A stretch of 64,000 bases of DNA from contig JACKNU010000001.1 in NCBI GenBank assembly GCA_024234675.1, forward strand, positions 248,001 through 312,000, written 5' to 3'. Positions 1-7,593 of the stretch are shown in pieces (position 1 is the stretch's first letter; each line of letters starts with the position of its first letter). The notes below the pieces were generated by a model. That model did not search any database, was not told the DNA's origin, and was given only the letters and a program-made list of their open reading frames with translations. The stretch comes from Pseudomonadales bacterium (GTDB lineage Bacteria > Pseudomonadota > Gammaproteobacteria > Pseudomonadales > Halieaceae). The position numbers and the translations under genes were made by a program.

Positions 1-1
1 C

Positions 2-913
2 GCGGTGGCCGTGGATGTCTACGGCGACCAGGTTCACGTGGCCGAGTACCAGGCTCCGAGGGGCGTCGATCCAGCCGCGGCGGAGCGCCGCATGGAAGAG
101 GTGAGGGCGGCCCTGCCGCAGGCGCTGGAGGTGCCCGCCGCGGCGATCGCCTACAAACAGCGGCGCCGCCAGCGCGGCAGCGAGCAGTATGAAAAGCAGG
201 CCAGCAGGGCGGAGTTCATCAGCGTCACCGAGGGGAACGCGCGACTGCTGGTCAACCTGCATGACTACCTGGACACGGGCCTGTTCCTGGACCATCGGCC
301 CCTGCGTCGCCGGCTTTATGGGGAGGCGGCAGGCAAGGATTTCCTCAACCTGTTTTGCTATACCGGTGCGGCCACGGTGCAGGCCGCCCTCGGAGGCGCG
401 CGCTCTACCACCAGTGTCGACCTGTCCAATACCTACCTGGGCTGGCTGCGCAAGAACCTGGCTCACAACGGCCTGGATGAAACCCGCAATAGCCTGCAGC
501 GGGCCAATTGCCTGGAGTGGCTTAAGCAGGCCGGTGGGCGCTATGACCTGGTGTTACTGGACCCGCCGTCCTTCTCCAATTCGACGGCCATGACCGGCAG
601 TTTCGATGTGCAGCGCGACCACCCGGAGTTGCTGCGCGCGGCCATGGGCGTACTGCGCAGCGGCGGCACCCTGTATTTTTCCAATAACCGCCGGGGTTTC
701 CGGCTGGATGCGCAGTTGCTGGAGGAGTTCATTTGCGAGGACATCACCGGGCAGACCCTGGATCCGGATTTCCAGCGCAATCGCAGGATTCACTGCTGCT
801 GGCTGGTGCGCCACCGGGACCGGAAATTTGCCTGGCCCGCTGCTGGGCAGCCATCCCAACCCCAGGCGGGCGCCGCTCGCAGGCGGCGGGCACAGGCGCC
901 CCGGGGAGGGTGA
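2..913 (+). CDS. rlmL: 23S rRNA methyltransferase RlmKL, C-terminal (RlmK) part, 5' end outside window
   Basis: The reading frame is open to the left edge, so this is the 3' part of a longer gene. The visible 303 codons are a class I SAM methyltransferase: SAM-binding motif NLFCYTGAATVQAA near visible residues 115-128, acidic VDLS at the end of the next strand, and catalytic-loop DPPSF near 186-190. This fits the C-terminal half of the fused RlmKL protein, which makes m7G2069 in 23S rRNA, while the N-terminal half (not visible) makes m2G2445. After the usual domain end there is a basic, Pro/Arg-rich tail of about 28 residues that I do not recognise from the family. A free-standing RlmI-type enzyme is less likely because the frame continues upstream. 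Confidence 0.85.
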   Translation, partial: AVAVDVYGDQVHVAEYQAPRGVDPAAAERRMEEVRAALPQALEVPAAAIAYKQRRRQRGSEQYEKQASRAEFISVTEGNARLLVNLHDYLDTGLFLDHRPLRRRLYGEAAGKDFLNLFCYTGAATVQAALGGARSTTSVDLSNTYLGWLRKNLAHNGLDETRNSLQRANCLEWLKQAGGRYDLVLLDPPSFSNSTAMTGSFDVQRDHPELLRAAMGVLRSGGTLYFSNNRRGFRLDAQLLEEFICEDITGQTLDPDFQRNRRIHCCWLVRHRDRKFAWPAAGQPSQPQAGAARRRRAQAPRGG

Positions 914-1209
914 TGCAAACGTATATACATTTGCAACCCCCTGTGATGATGCGGGCTAGCCGGTAAGTGGCCACAAACAGTGGCCGGCAGAAAATATCCA
1001 CACTGGCGGCAGCCGCGCTGCTATAACAGGGTTTTGCGTACCGGGGTGCCGGGAAACACTATAAAAAATCGCTAAGTCATTGATTTAATATTCCTAAACC
1101 CTGCCCAGGGTGACCGCTGGAGAAAAACCAAAACTTCGTTTTTTAGAATTACCCGCCACCTTGATCAGATAATGTCCCCATAGTTATCCACAGGAGAATC
1201 TGTGGATAA
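914..1209. other. Intergenic region with AT-rich segment and DnaA-box-like sites
   Basis: About 300 bases lie between the converging rlmKL and MDR oxidoreductase genes. They hold a GGCCAC/GTGGCC hairpin with a 5-base loop (969-985) without a T-tract, an AT-rich segment (about 1060-1150), a near DnaA box ATATCCACA at 994-1002 and a perfect inverted DnaA-box pair at the right end. I see no protein-coding gene. Confidence 0.6.
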
Positions 1210-1213
1210 CTAT
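1180..1213. promoter_or_regulatory. Inverted pair of perfect DnaA boxes (13-bp inverted repeat)
   Basis: TTATCCACA at 1184-1192 and TGTGGATAA at 1201-1209 are both exact matches to the strong DnaA box. They form the core of a perfect 13-bp inverted repeat (1180-1192 / 1201-1213) with an 8-base loop. The right arm overlaps the stop codon of the oxidoreductase gene (1210-1212). It could bind DnaA, or act as a transcript-end hairpin for that gene, but there is no T-tract on either strand. Neither dnaA, dnaN nor gidA is nearby, so this is not evidence of oriC. Confidence 0.5.
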
Positions 1214-2238
1214 TCCGGGTCAGCCAGCTTCAACAGCTGTTTGCCCTGGTTGCGTCCGTCGAACAGGCGCTGCAGGGTAGCCGGTATGTTCTCGAAGCCC
1301 TCCTGCACGTCCTCTCGCCAGGCCAGTTCCCCCGCCGCGACCCACTCGGCCAGCGCGGCGACGGCCTCATTGGCACGGGCCAGGTAGTCGATGACGATGA
1401 ATCCCTGCATGCGCAGCCGCCGGGTCACTACATTCATGAGGTTGCGGGGACCGGGCCGTGGGGTCTCGTCGTTGTAACCGGCGATGGCGCCGCACAGCAC
1501 GATGCGGCCGAAATCCGCCATGTTGGCCAGGGCCGCCTCGAGGGTATCGCCGCCCACGTTATCGAAGAACACGTTGACGCCCTCCGGGCACAGTTGCGCG
1601 ATGCGGGCAGGCAGGTCTTCGCGCTTGTAATCGATTACCTCATCCACTTTGCAGGCCTCTCGCAGCCACTGGCATTTGTCCGCGCCGCCGGCGATGCCGA
1701 CAACCCGGGCGCCCTTGAGCCTGGCGATCTGGGCCACCACCGAGCCGGTGGCGCCGGCGGCGCCCGACACCAGCACCGTTTCCCCGGGCTGGGGCTGCCC
1801 CACATCGAGCAGGCCGAAATACGCGGTCAGGCTGGTCGAGCCGAAAATGCTGAGGGCCATGCCCGGCGGGGTACCCGCGGGCAGGGGAGTGGGCGGGGCG
1901 AGAGGGTGGCGCGGGTCGCCGATGCTGTACTCCTGCCAGTTCACCAGTCCCTGCACCAGTGTGCCCACCGGCAGCGCCGGGTTGCTGGACTGCACGACCT
2001 GGCCCACGCCGCTGGCGCGCATGGGTTCACCCAGCGGCACCGGGGGCAGGTAGCTGGGTTCGTCCATCACCCAGCCGCGCATGGCCGGGTCGAAACTCAG
2101 CATCAGGGTTTTTACCAGCACCTGGCCCGCCTCGAAGTCGGGCCGCGGCATGGCGGACTCCACCAGTTCGAAGTGCTCCGGGCCTATCATGCCCGTGGGT
2201 CGCGCCTTCAGCAGCCACTGCCTGTTCACGTCGCTCAT
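1210..2238 (-). CDS. NADP-dependent MDR oxidoreductase (zinc-independent, PTGR/CurA-like)
   Basis: A 342-residue medium-chain dehydrogenase/reductase. The cofactor motif VSGAAGATGSVVAQIA is the AxxGxxG pattern of the NADPH-binding fold, and the catalytic-zinc cysteines of alcohol dehydrogenases are absent. The N-terminal NRQWLLKARPTG and the later FDNVGGDTLEAAL and CGAIAGYN match the leukotriene B4 12-hydroxydehydrogenase / prostaglandin reductase / CurA group, which reduce alpha,beta-unsaturated ketones or aldehydes. The start at 2238 is chosen because AGGAG lies 9 bases upstream and the family N-terminus begins here. An in-frame extension to 2382 has no family similarity. Substrate unknown; function inferred from family. 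Confidence 0.85.
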   Translation of the reverse strand: MSDVNRQWLLKARPTGMIGPEHFELVESAMPRPDFEAGQVLVKTLMLSFDPAMRGWVMDEPSYLPPVPLGEPMRASGVGQVVQSSNPALPVGTLVQGLVNWQEYSIGDPRHPLAPPTPLPAGTPPGMALSIFGSTSLTAYFGLLDVGQPQPGETVLVSGAAGATGSVVAQIARLKGARVVGIAGGADKCQWLREACKVDEVIDYKREDLPARIAQLCPEGVNVFFDNVGGDTLEAALANMADFGRIVLCGAIAGYNDETPRPGPRNLMNVVTRRLRMQGFIVIDYLARANEAVAALAEWVAAGELAWREDVQEGFENIPATLQRLFDGRNQGKQLLKLADPE

Positions 2239-2422
2239 GCCTTGATTCTCCTTTTTCTGGCGTGGTTTGGGGCCGGTATTACACCAGCTACATCGCCATC
2301 TGAACAGACCCGGGAGGTGGCTGCGGCATGTCTTTTTAGCGGCAGCTGCCCGTGGTTGGTGGACATGACAGGCTGGCTGCACTGTGTTCCAATCGCGGGG
2401 ATTTCCAGCGGGGTAGGGGTAT

Positions 2423-2878
2423 ATGAAGTCACTGCTGATCGTCTACCACAGCCAGAGCGGGAGCTGCGCCCGGCTGGCCGGCGCCGCTCGTGAGGGTGCG
2501 GGGACGGAGCCGGGTGTCGAGATCCTGCTCAAGCGCGCCTGGGATGCCGGGGTGGCCGACCTGCAGGGGGTGGACGGCCTGCTGCTGGTGGCGGCGGAAA
2601 ACTCCGGCGCCCTCAGCGGTGGTATGAAGGACTTTCTCGATCGCACTTTCTACCCCGCCATAGACCGGGCCCTGGTGTTGCCCTACGCGCTGTTGGTCAG
2701 CGCCGGCAACGACGGGCGCAATGCGGCCCGCCAGGCGGGGCGTATCCTGTCAGGCTACCCCTTCCCAGCGGCTGCGGAGACCGTAATTCTGCGCGGTGAG
2801 CTCGACGCCGCGCAGCTGCAGGCCGCGGCGGAGTTGGGCATGGCCTTTGCCGCGGGCATCGCCATGGGCATTTTCTAG
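2423..2878 (+). CDS. Flavodoxin-fold protein, probable FMN-binding
   Basis: A 151-residue single-domain protein starting MKSLLIVYHSQSG. The first strand followed by HSQSGSCARLA is the flavodoxin phosphate-binding loop, in which the usual T/S-x-T-G-x-T appears as SQSGSC, and AAENSGALSGGMKDFLDR fits the second FMN contact (compare WrbA/NADPH quinone reductase folds). It is 15 bases upstream of a thioesterase gene, suggesting co-transcription. The electron-transfer partner is unknown. The start has only a poor G-rich Shine-Dalgarno. Confidence 0.75.
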   Translation: MKSLLIVYHSQSGSCARLAGAAREGAGTEPGVEILLKRAWDAGVADLQGVDGLLLVAAENSGALSGGMKDFLDRTFYPAIDRALVLPYALLVSAGNDGRNAARQAGRILSGYPFPAAAETVILRGELDAAQLQAAAELGMAFAAGIAMGIF

Positions 2879-2893
2879 CGGGGACGATAAGGC

Positions 2894-3373
2894 ATGAACG
2901 ACACAGGAAACGAGGCGGTACCCGATGGCTTTGTCCGGCTGCCGACGGGGCTGGGATTCACCGACAACCTGCAGCCCTGTTTCCGGCGCATCGCAGGCGA
3001 GGCGGTCAGTTTCGGCCTGGTGGTTGAGCGCCAGCACGGCAATGTAATGGGCATATGCCACGGCGGCGTGCTGGTCACCCTGGCGGATGTGACCGCAGCC
3101 ACCGGTGTCAATGTGGCAAGGGGGGTGAGGGCGGGCAGCCCGACCATCAACCTGGCGGTGGATTTCATTGCCGCCGCCCGCATGGGGCAGTGGATACAGG
3201 CGGATGTGCACAGTGTGACCGTCAAGCGCCGTTTCGGCTTCTGCAGTGGCCTGATCACCAACAGCGAGGGTGTGGTGGCGCGCTTCAATGGCACGTTTTA
3301 CCTGCCTGAGCACAAGGGGATGGTGAAGCCGGGCGCAATCGGCGACGGCCTTCCCGCCCTGCTCGACGATTAG
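2894..3373 (+). CDS. PaaI-family hotdog thioesterase
   Basis: A 159-residue hotdog-fold protein. The helix motif HGGVLVTLADVTAATGVN (around residues 56-73) carries the HGG and Asp pattern of the PaaI/YbgC acyl-CoA thioesterases, followed by the NLAVDFIAAARMGQWIQADV strand. It probably hydrolyses an acyl- or aryl-CoA thioester in the cytoplasm. It lies 15 bases behind the flavodoxin-like gene and converges with the LysR gene, leaving 14 bases between the two stop codons. Substrate cannot be read from sequence. Confidence 0.8.
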   Translation: MNDTGNEAVPDGFVRLPTGLGFTDNLQPCFRRIAGEAVSFGLVVERQHGNVMGICHGGVLVTLADVTAATGVNVARGVRAGSPTINLAVDFIAAARMGQWIQADVHSVTVKRRFGFCSGLITNSEGVVARFNGTFYLPEHKGMVKPGAIGDGLPALLDD

Positions 3374-3387
3374 GATCATAGCTTTTT

Positions 3388-4257
3388 TCAGGCCGCGGCT
3401 CGCACCACTTCGATAAACGCCCGGGCCGCGCGCGACAGGCTGCGGCCCTGGTGGTAGACAATCCCCAGGGTGCGGCTGATGCCGGCTCCGTTGGGTTGCA
3501 AGGTCACCAGCGAGTCGTCGGCCATGCTGCGCGGCAGGACCGTCCAGCCCAGCCCCACCGAGGCCATCATACGGATTGTCTCGAGGTAGTTGGTCGCCAT
3601 CGACACCTGCAGGTCAACCCGGCACTGCTCGAACAGGCGCGCGACGATCTGGCCGGTGTAGGTATTGAGTCCGGGTAGTACCGCGGGATAGGCGCTCAGG
3701 GTCGCCAGTTCCAGCCTGCGCTGGCCCGCCAGCGGATGGTGCCTGGCCACCATGAAGTCCAGCGGATCGGGCCAGACGGGCAGGGTCACCAGCTTGGCGT
3801 CCCGGGTGGGGGCCAGCGTGACCACGGCCAGTTCCGCCTTGCCCTGCAGGATCAGTTCGTAGGCCTGCTCGGAATCCATGAAATCGATGTCTATGTGGGC
3901 GCCGGGGTAGGCCTGGCTGAAATCGCTGAGCACCGGCGGCAGGCGGTGCAGGCCGATATGATGGCTGGTCGCCAGGCGCAGCTCGCCCCCGACTTCGCCC
4001 GACAGGTCGCGCACCGATTGGCGGGCCGCCTGCAGGGCCTGCTGTACCGCCCGGGCGTGGGGCAGCAGGGCCTTGCCGGACTCGGTCAGGCTGACGGTAC
4101 GGCCTATGCGGTCGAACAGTTCCGCAGCCAGCTGCTGCTCCAGCAACGAGACCCGCTTGCTCACCGCGGGCTGGGTCAGGTGCAGTTTTTCGGCGGCCAG
4201 GGAGAAGGAGCCGGTCTCCGCCACCAACAGGAAAGCAGCGAGGTTCTGGATGTCCAT
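3388..4257 (-). CDS. LysR-family transcriptional regulator, divergent from leuC
   Basis: A 289-residue LysR-type regulator. The winged helix-turn-helix is at residues 1-60 (FLLVAETGSFSLAAEKLHLTQPAVSKRV), followed by the linker helix and a periplasmic-binding-protein-like effector domain (about 90-285). It is transcribed away from leuC, the typical arrangement for a LysR protein controlling its neighbour, and a T-N11-A palindrome sits 5 bases upstream of its start. Control of leuCDB is therefore plausible but inferred. The RBS AGGAA overlaps that palindrome, which would allow autorepression. The coinducer is unknown. Confidence 0.88.
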   Translation of the reverse strand: MDIQNLAAFLLVAETGSFSLAAEKLHLTQPAVSKRVSLLEQQLAAELFDRIGRTVSLTESGKALLPHARAVQQALQAARQSVRDLSGEVGGELRLATSHHIGLHRLPPVLSDFSQAYPGAHIDIDFMDSEQAYELILQGKAELAVVTLAPTRDAKLVTLPVWPDPLDFMVARHHPLAGQRRLELATLSAYPAVLPGLNTYTGQIVARLFEQCRVDLQVSMATNYLETIRMMASVGLGWTVLPRSMADDSLVTLQPNGAGISRTLGIVYHQGRSLSRAARAFIEVVRAAA

Positions 4258-4261
4258 TTGA

Positions 4262-4276
4262 ATTCCTTATAGGAAT
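4262..4276. promoter_or_regulatory. LysR-type T-N11-A palindrome in the lysR/leuC intergenic region
   Basis: ATTCCT-TAT-AGGAAT is a perfect inverted repeat containing T4263-N11-A4275, the LysR-box signature. It lies immediately upstream of the LysR start codon and about 20 bases upstream of the proposed leuC -35 element, a fitting place for both autorepression and activation of leuC. Confidence 0.55.
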
Positions 4277-4297
4277 ACATAATATAAAAATAATAAA

Positions 4298-4327
4298 TTG
4301 GAGTTATCTAAACCGCAAGGCGATAAT
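4298..4327 (+). promoter_or_regulatory. Putative sigma70 promoter for leuCDB
   Basis: A TTGGAG -35-like hexamer (4298-4303) and a GATAAT -10-like hexamer (4322-4327) are separated by 18 bases, 48 bases before the leuC start. Judged by eye only. Confidence 0.4.
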
Positions 4328-4375
4328 GCCAGACTGAACTAGTCTTTGCTCCAGCGACAACCCGAGGTGTATCCC

Positions 4376-5794
4376 ATGAGCGGACAAACCCTGTACGACA
4401 AATTGTGGCAGAGCCACCTCGTGCGGCAGCGCGACGACGGCAGCGCCCTGATCTATATCGATCGCCACCTTATCCACGAAGTGACCTCACCCCAGGCTTT
4501 CGAGGGCCTGCGCATGGCGGGGCGCAAGCCCTGGCGCCTGGATGCCAACCTGGCGGTGCCCGATCACAACGTGCCCACCGAGCGCGTGGAGCGCAGTGGC
4601 GGGGTGGCGGCCATCGCCGATCCGGTGTCGCGCCTGCAGGTGCAGACCCTGGACGACAACTGCCGCGATTTCGACATCGTCGAATTCGAGATCAACGACG
4701 TGCGCCAGGGCATAGTGCATGTGGTGGGGCCGGAGCAGGGCGCGACCCTGCCCGGGATGACGGTAGTCTGTGGCGATTCCCACACCTCCACCCACGGTGC
4801 CCTGGGCGCCCTGGCCCACGGTATCGGCACCTCGGAAGTGGAGCACGTGCTGGCCACCCAGTGCCTGATCCAGCAGAAAATGAAGAACATGCTGGTGCGC
4901 ATAGATGGCCGGCTGCAGCCGGGTGTGTTAGCCAAGGACGTGGTGCTGGCGGTCATCGGCGAGATCGGCACCGCGGGCGGCAGCGGCTACGCCATCGAAT
5001 TCGGCGGCGAGGTGGTGCGCAACATGAGCATGGAGGGACGCATGACCATGTGCAACATGTCCATCGAGGCGGGTGCCCGCATGGGCATGGTGGCGGTGGA
5101 CGACACCACCCTGGAGTATGTGAAGGGCCGTCCCTATGCACCCCGCGGCGCCATGTGGGAGCGGGCCGAGCAGGCCTGGCGGGAGTTGCGCAGCGATGAC
5201 CACGCCCACTTCGACCGGGTGGTGGTGCTGCGCGGGGAAGACATCAAGCCCCAGGTGACCTGGGGTACCTCGCCGGAAATGGTACTCCCCATCGATGGTT
5301 GTCTGCCCGACCCGGCCAACATCGAGAATGCGACCGAGCGCGCGGCGGTGGAACGCGCCCTGCACTATATGGGGCTGCAGGCGGGCATGCCGATCACCGC
5401 CATCAGGCCCGACCGGGTGTTCATCGGCTCCTGTACCAATTCGCGGATTGAGGATCTGCGCGCCGCCGCCGCCGTGGTCAGGGGCAAGCGGGTGGCGGCA
5501 TCCCTGAAGCAGGCCCTGGTGGTGCCCGGCTCGGGCCAGGTAAAAAAACAGGCCGAGGCAGAGGGCCTGGACAAGGTGTTCATCGAGGCCGGTATGGAAT
5601 GGCGGGAGCCGGGTTGTTCTATGTGCCTGGCGATGAATGCCGACAAACTGGGGCAGGGCGAACACTGCGCATCCACGTCCAACCGCAATTTTGAGGGCCG
5701 CCAGGGTTTTGGCGGCCGCACCCACCTGGTCAGCCCCGCCATGGCCGCGGCCGCGGCGATAGCGGGTCACTTTGTCGACGTGCGCGACTGGTAG
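4376..5794 (+). CDS. leuC: 3-isopropylmalate dehydratase large subunit
   Basis: Large subunit of isopropylmalate isomerase, which converts 2- to 3-isopropylmalate with LeuD in leucine synthesis. The 472-residue length is normal. The three [4Fe-4S] cysteines are visible: C353 in FIGSCTNSR and C414/C417 in GCSMC. The aconitase-family substrate loop VCGDSHTSTHGA is present. The start at 4376 (MSGQTLYDKLW) has GAGGTG upstream; an in-frame start 30 bases earlier lacks family similarity. First gene of leuC-leuD-leuB, with leuD starting 12 bases after its stop. Confidence 0.97.
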   Translation: MSGQTLYDKLWQSHLVRQRDDGSALIYIDRHLIHEVTSPQAFEGLRMAGRKPWRLDANLAVPDHNVPTERVERSGGVAAIADPVSRLQVQTLDDNCRDFDIVEFEINDVRQGIVHVVGPEQGATLPGMTVVCGDSHTSTHGALGALAHGIGTSEVEHVLATQCLIQQKMKNMLVRIDGRLQPGVLAKDVVLAVIGEIGTAGGSGYAIEFGGEVVRNMSMEGRMTMCNMSIEAGARMGMVAVDDTTLEYVKGRPYAPRGAMWERAEQAWRELRSDDHAHFDRVVVLRGEDIKPQVTWGTSPEMVLPIDGCLPDPANIENATERAAVERALHYMGLQAGMPITAIRPDRVFIGSCTNSRIEDLRAAAAVVRGKRVAASLKQALVVPGSGQVKKQAEAEGLDKVFIEAGMEWREPGCSMCLAMNADKLGQGEHCASTSNRNFEGRQGFGGRTHLVSPAMAAAAAIAGHFVDVRDW

Positions 5795-5806
5795 GAGGAT
5801 ACCGAC

Positions 5807-6454
5807 ATGAAAAGCTTTGTAGCTGAACGGGGCGTGGTAGCGCCCATGGATCGCGCCAACGTGGACACCGATCTGATCATCCCCAAGCAGTTCCTGAAGT
5901 CGATCAGGCGCAGTGGGTTCGGCCCTCACCTGTTCGACGACCTGCGCTACCTGGACGAGGGACAGCCGGGACAGGACTGCAGCAAGCGCCCGGTCAATCC
6001 CGATTTTCCCCTCAACCAGCCGCGCTACCAGGGCGCGTCCATCCTCCTGGCGCGGGAGAATTTTGGCTGCGGCTCCAGCCGTGAACACGCCCCCTGGGCG
6101 CTGGAGGATCACGGTTTTCGCTGCATTATCGCGCCCAGCTTCGCGGATATTTTCTACAACAACTGTTTCAAGAACGGCATCCTCCCCATCGTCCTGGATG
6201 AGCATGTGGTGGATACCCTGTTTCGCGAGCTGTACGCCAACGAGGGCTATGAGTTGACGGTAGACCTGGAGGAGCAGCAGGTCACCACCCCGAATGGGGA
6301 TATCTACAGCTTTGAGGTGGATGAGTTCCGGCGCCATTGCCTGTTGAAGGGGCTGGACGACATCGGCCTGACCCTGGAGGACGCCGACGCGATTCGCGCT
6401 TATGAGCTGGGCTCGCGCGAGCGCTCGCCCTGGCTGTTCGATGTCATCAGGTAG
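5807..6454 (+). CDS. leuD: 3-isopropylmalate dehydratase small subunit
   Basis: The 215-residue swivelling-domain subunit that completes isopropylmalate isomerase with LeuC. Recognised by NVDTDLIIPKQFLK near the N-terminus and the conserved NFGCGSSREHAPWAL loop (about residues 85-99). RBS AGGAG precedes the ATG. It lies between leuC and leuB at short spacings (12 and 14 bases), so the three are one transcript. Confidence 0.97.
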   Translation: MKSFVAERGVVAPMDRANVDTDLIIPKQFLKSIRRSGFGPHLFDDLRYLDEGQPGQDCSKRPVNPDFPLNQPRYQGASILLARENFGCGSSREHAPWALEDHGFRCIIAPSFADIFYNNCFKNGILPIVLDEHVVDTLFRELYANEGYELTVDLEEQQVTTPNGDIYSFEVDEFRRHCLLKGLDDIGLTLEDADAIRAYELGSRERSPWLFDVIR

Positions 6455-6468
6455 GGAGCGGGGTCGCG

Positions 6469-7548
6469 ATGGGAAAGAAAATACTGGTACTGCCCGGGGA
6501 TTATATCGGTCCGGAGATCATGGCCGAGGCCGTAAAAGTGCTGCAGGTGGTGGATCGGCGCTTCGGCCTGGACCTGGAGCTCGAGCACGGGCTGCTGGGC
6601 GGGGCCGCCATAGACGCCACCGGGGTGCCGCTGCCGCCTGAAACCCTGGCCGCGGCCCGGGCCGCGGACGCCATTTTGCTGGGCGCGGTGGGCGGTCCTA
6701 AGTGGGACGCGGTGGAGCGGCACCTGCGCCCGGAACGGGGCCTGCTGGGCATTCGCTCCGAGCTCAAGCTGTTCGGTAACCTGCGGCCGGCGATTCTCTA
6801 TCCGCAACTGGCGGACGCCTCCAGCCTGAAACCGGAGGTGGTGGCGGGGCTGGATATCCTGATCGTGCGCGAGCTCACCGGCGGCATCTACTTTGGCGAG
6901 CCGCGGGGTATTCGCACCCTGGAGAACGGCGAGCGCGAGGGCTTCAACACCTATGTCTATCGCGAGTCGGAAATCCGCCGCATCGCCCACCTGGCCTTCT
7001 CCCTGGCCCGCAAGCGCGGCGGCCGCCTGTGCTCGGTGGACAAGGCCAATGTACTGGAGGTCACTGTGCTGTGGCGCGAGGTAATGGACGAGGTCGGTGC
7101 CGAGTACCCGGATGTGGAACTCAGCCACATGTACGTGGACAACGCCGCCATGCAATTGCTGCGGGCCCCCAAGCAGTTCGACGTCATGGTGACCGGCAAT
7201 ATGTTCGGGGACATCCTCTCGGATGCGGCTGCCATGCTGACGGGTTCGATAGGCATGTTGCCCTCGGCCTCACTGGATGCGGCGGGCCGCGGCATGTACG
7301 AACCCTGCCACGGCACGGCGCCGGATATCGCCGGGCAGGGCAAGGCCAACCCGCTGGCGACCATACTCTCGGTGGCCATGATGCTGCGCTACACGCTGGC
7401 CTGCCCGGAGGCCGCTGACGCTATCGAGCAGGCGGTGAGCGCGGTGCTGGACAGGGGCCTGCGCACGCCGGATATCCAGTCGCCGGGCACCGAACTGGTC
7501 AGCACGGTGGCGATGGGCGATGCCGTGGCGGCCGCCCTGCAGGCCTGA
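6469..7548 (+). CDS. leuB: 3-isopropylmalate dehydrogenase
   Basis: NAD-dependent oxidative decarboxylation of 3-isopropylmalate to 2-oxoisocaproate, the third step of leucine synthesis. The 359 residues carry the isocitrate/isopropylmalate dehydrogenase motifs: VLPGDYIGPEIM at the N-terminus, the substrate Arg cluster in RPERGLLGIRSELKLFGNLRP, and NMFGDILSDAAAMLTGSIG binding metal and cofactor. Note GDYIGPE rather than the usual GDGIGPE, a single Gly-to-Tyr change in the N-terminal loop. Third gene of the leu cluster. Confidence 0.96.
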   Translation: MGKKILVLPGDYIGPEIMAEAVKVLQVVDRRFGLDLELEHGLLGGAAIDATGVPLPPETLAAARAADAILLGAVGGPKWDAVERHLRPERGLLGIRSELKLFGNLRPAILYPQLADASSLKPEVVAGLDILIVRELTGGIYFGEPRGIRTLENGEREGFNTYVYRESEIRRIAHLAFSLARKRGGRLCSVDKANVLEVTVLWREVMDEVGAEYPDVELSHMYVDNAAMQLLRAPKQFDVMVTGNMFGDILSDAAAMLTGSIGMLPSASLDAAGRGMYEPCHGTAPDIAGQGKANPLATILSVAMMLRYTLACPEAADAIEQAVSAVLDRGLRTPDIQSPGTELVSTVAMGDAVAAALQA

Positions 7549-7593
7549 CAGACAGTAATTGACGATGCAGCGACAGCTGATGAGGTAGCAACG

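Noticed and set aside
969..985. Intrinsic terminator after rlmKL
   Set aside because: There is a 6-bp stem but no following T-tract.
1180..1213. oriC
   Set aside because: Only two perfect DnaA boxes, no box cluster, and none of dnaA/dnaN/recF/gidA/rpmH nearby.
4928..6337. Long minus-strand open frame (469 codons) opposite leuC/leuD
   Set aside because: High-GC antisense shadow: no RBS, His/Gly/Arg-rich low-information translation, and leuC/leuD are unmistakable on the other strand.
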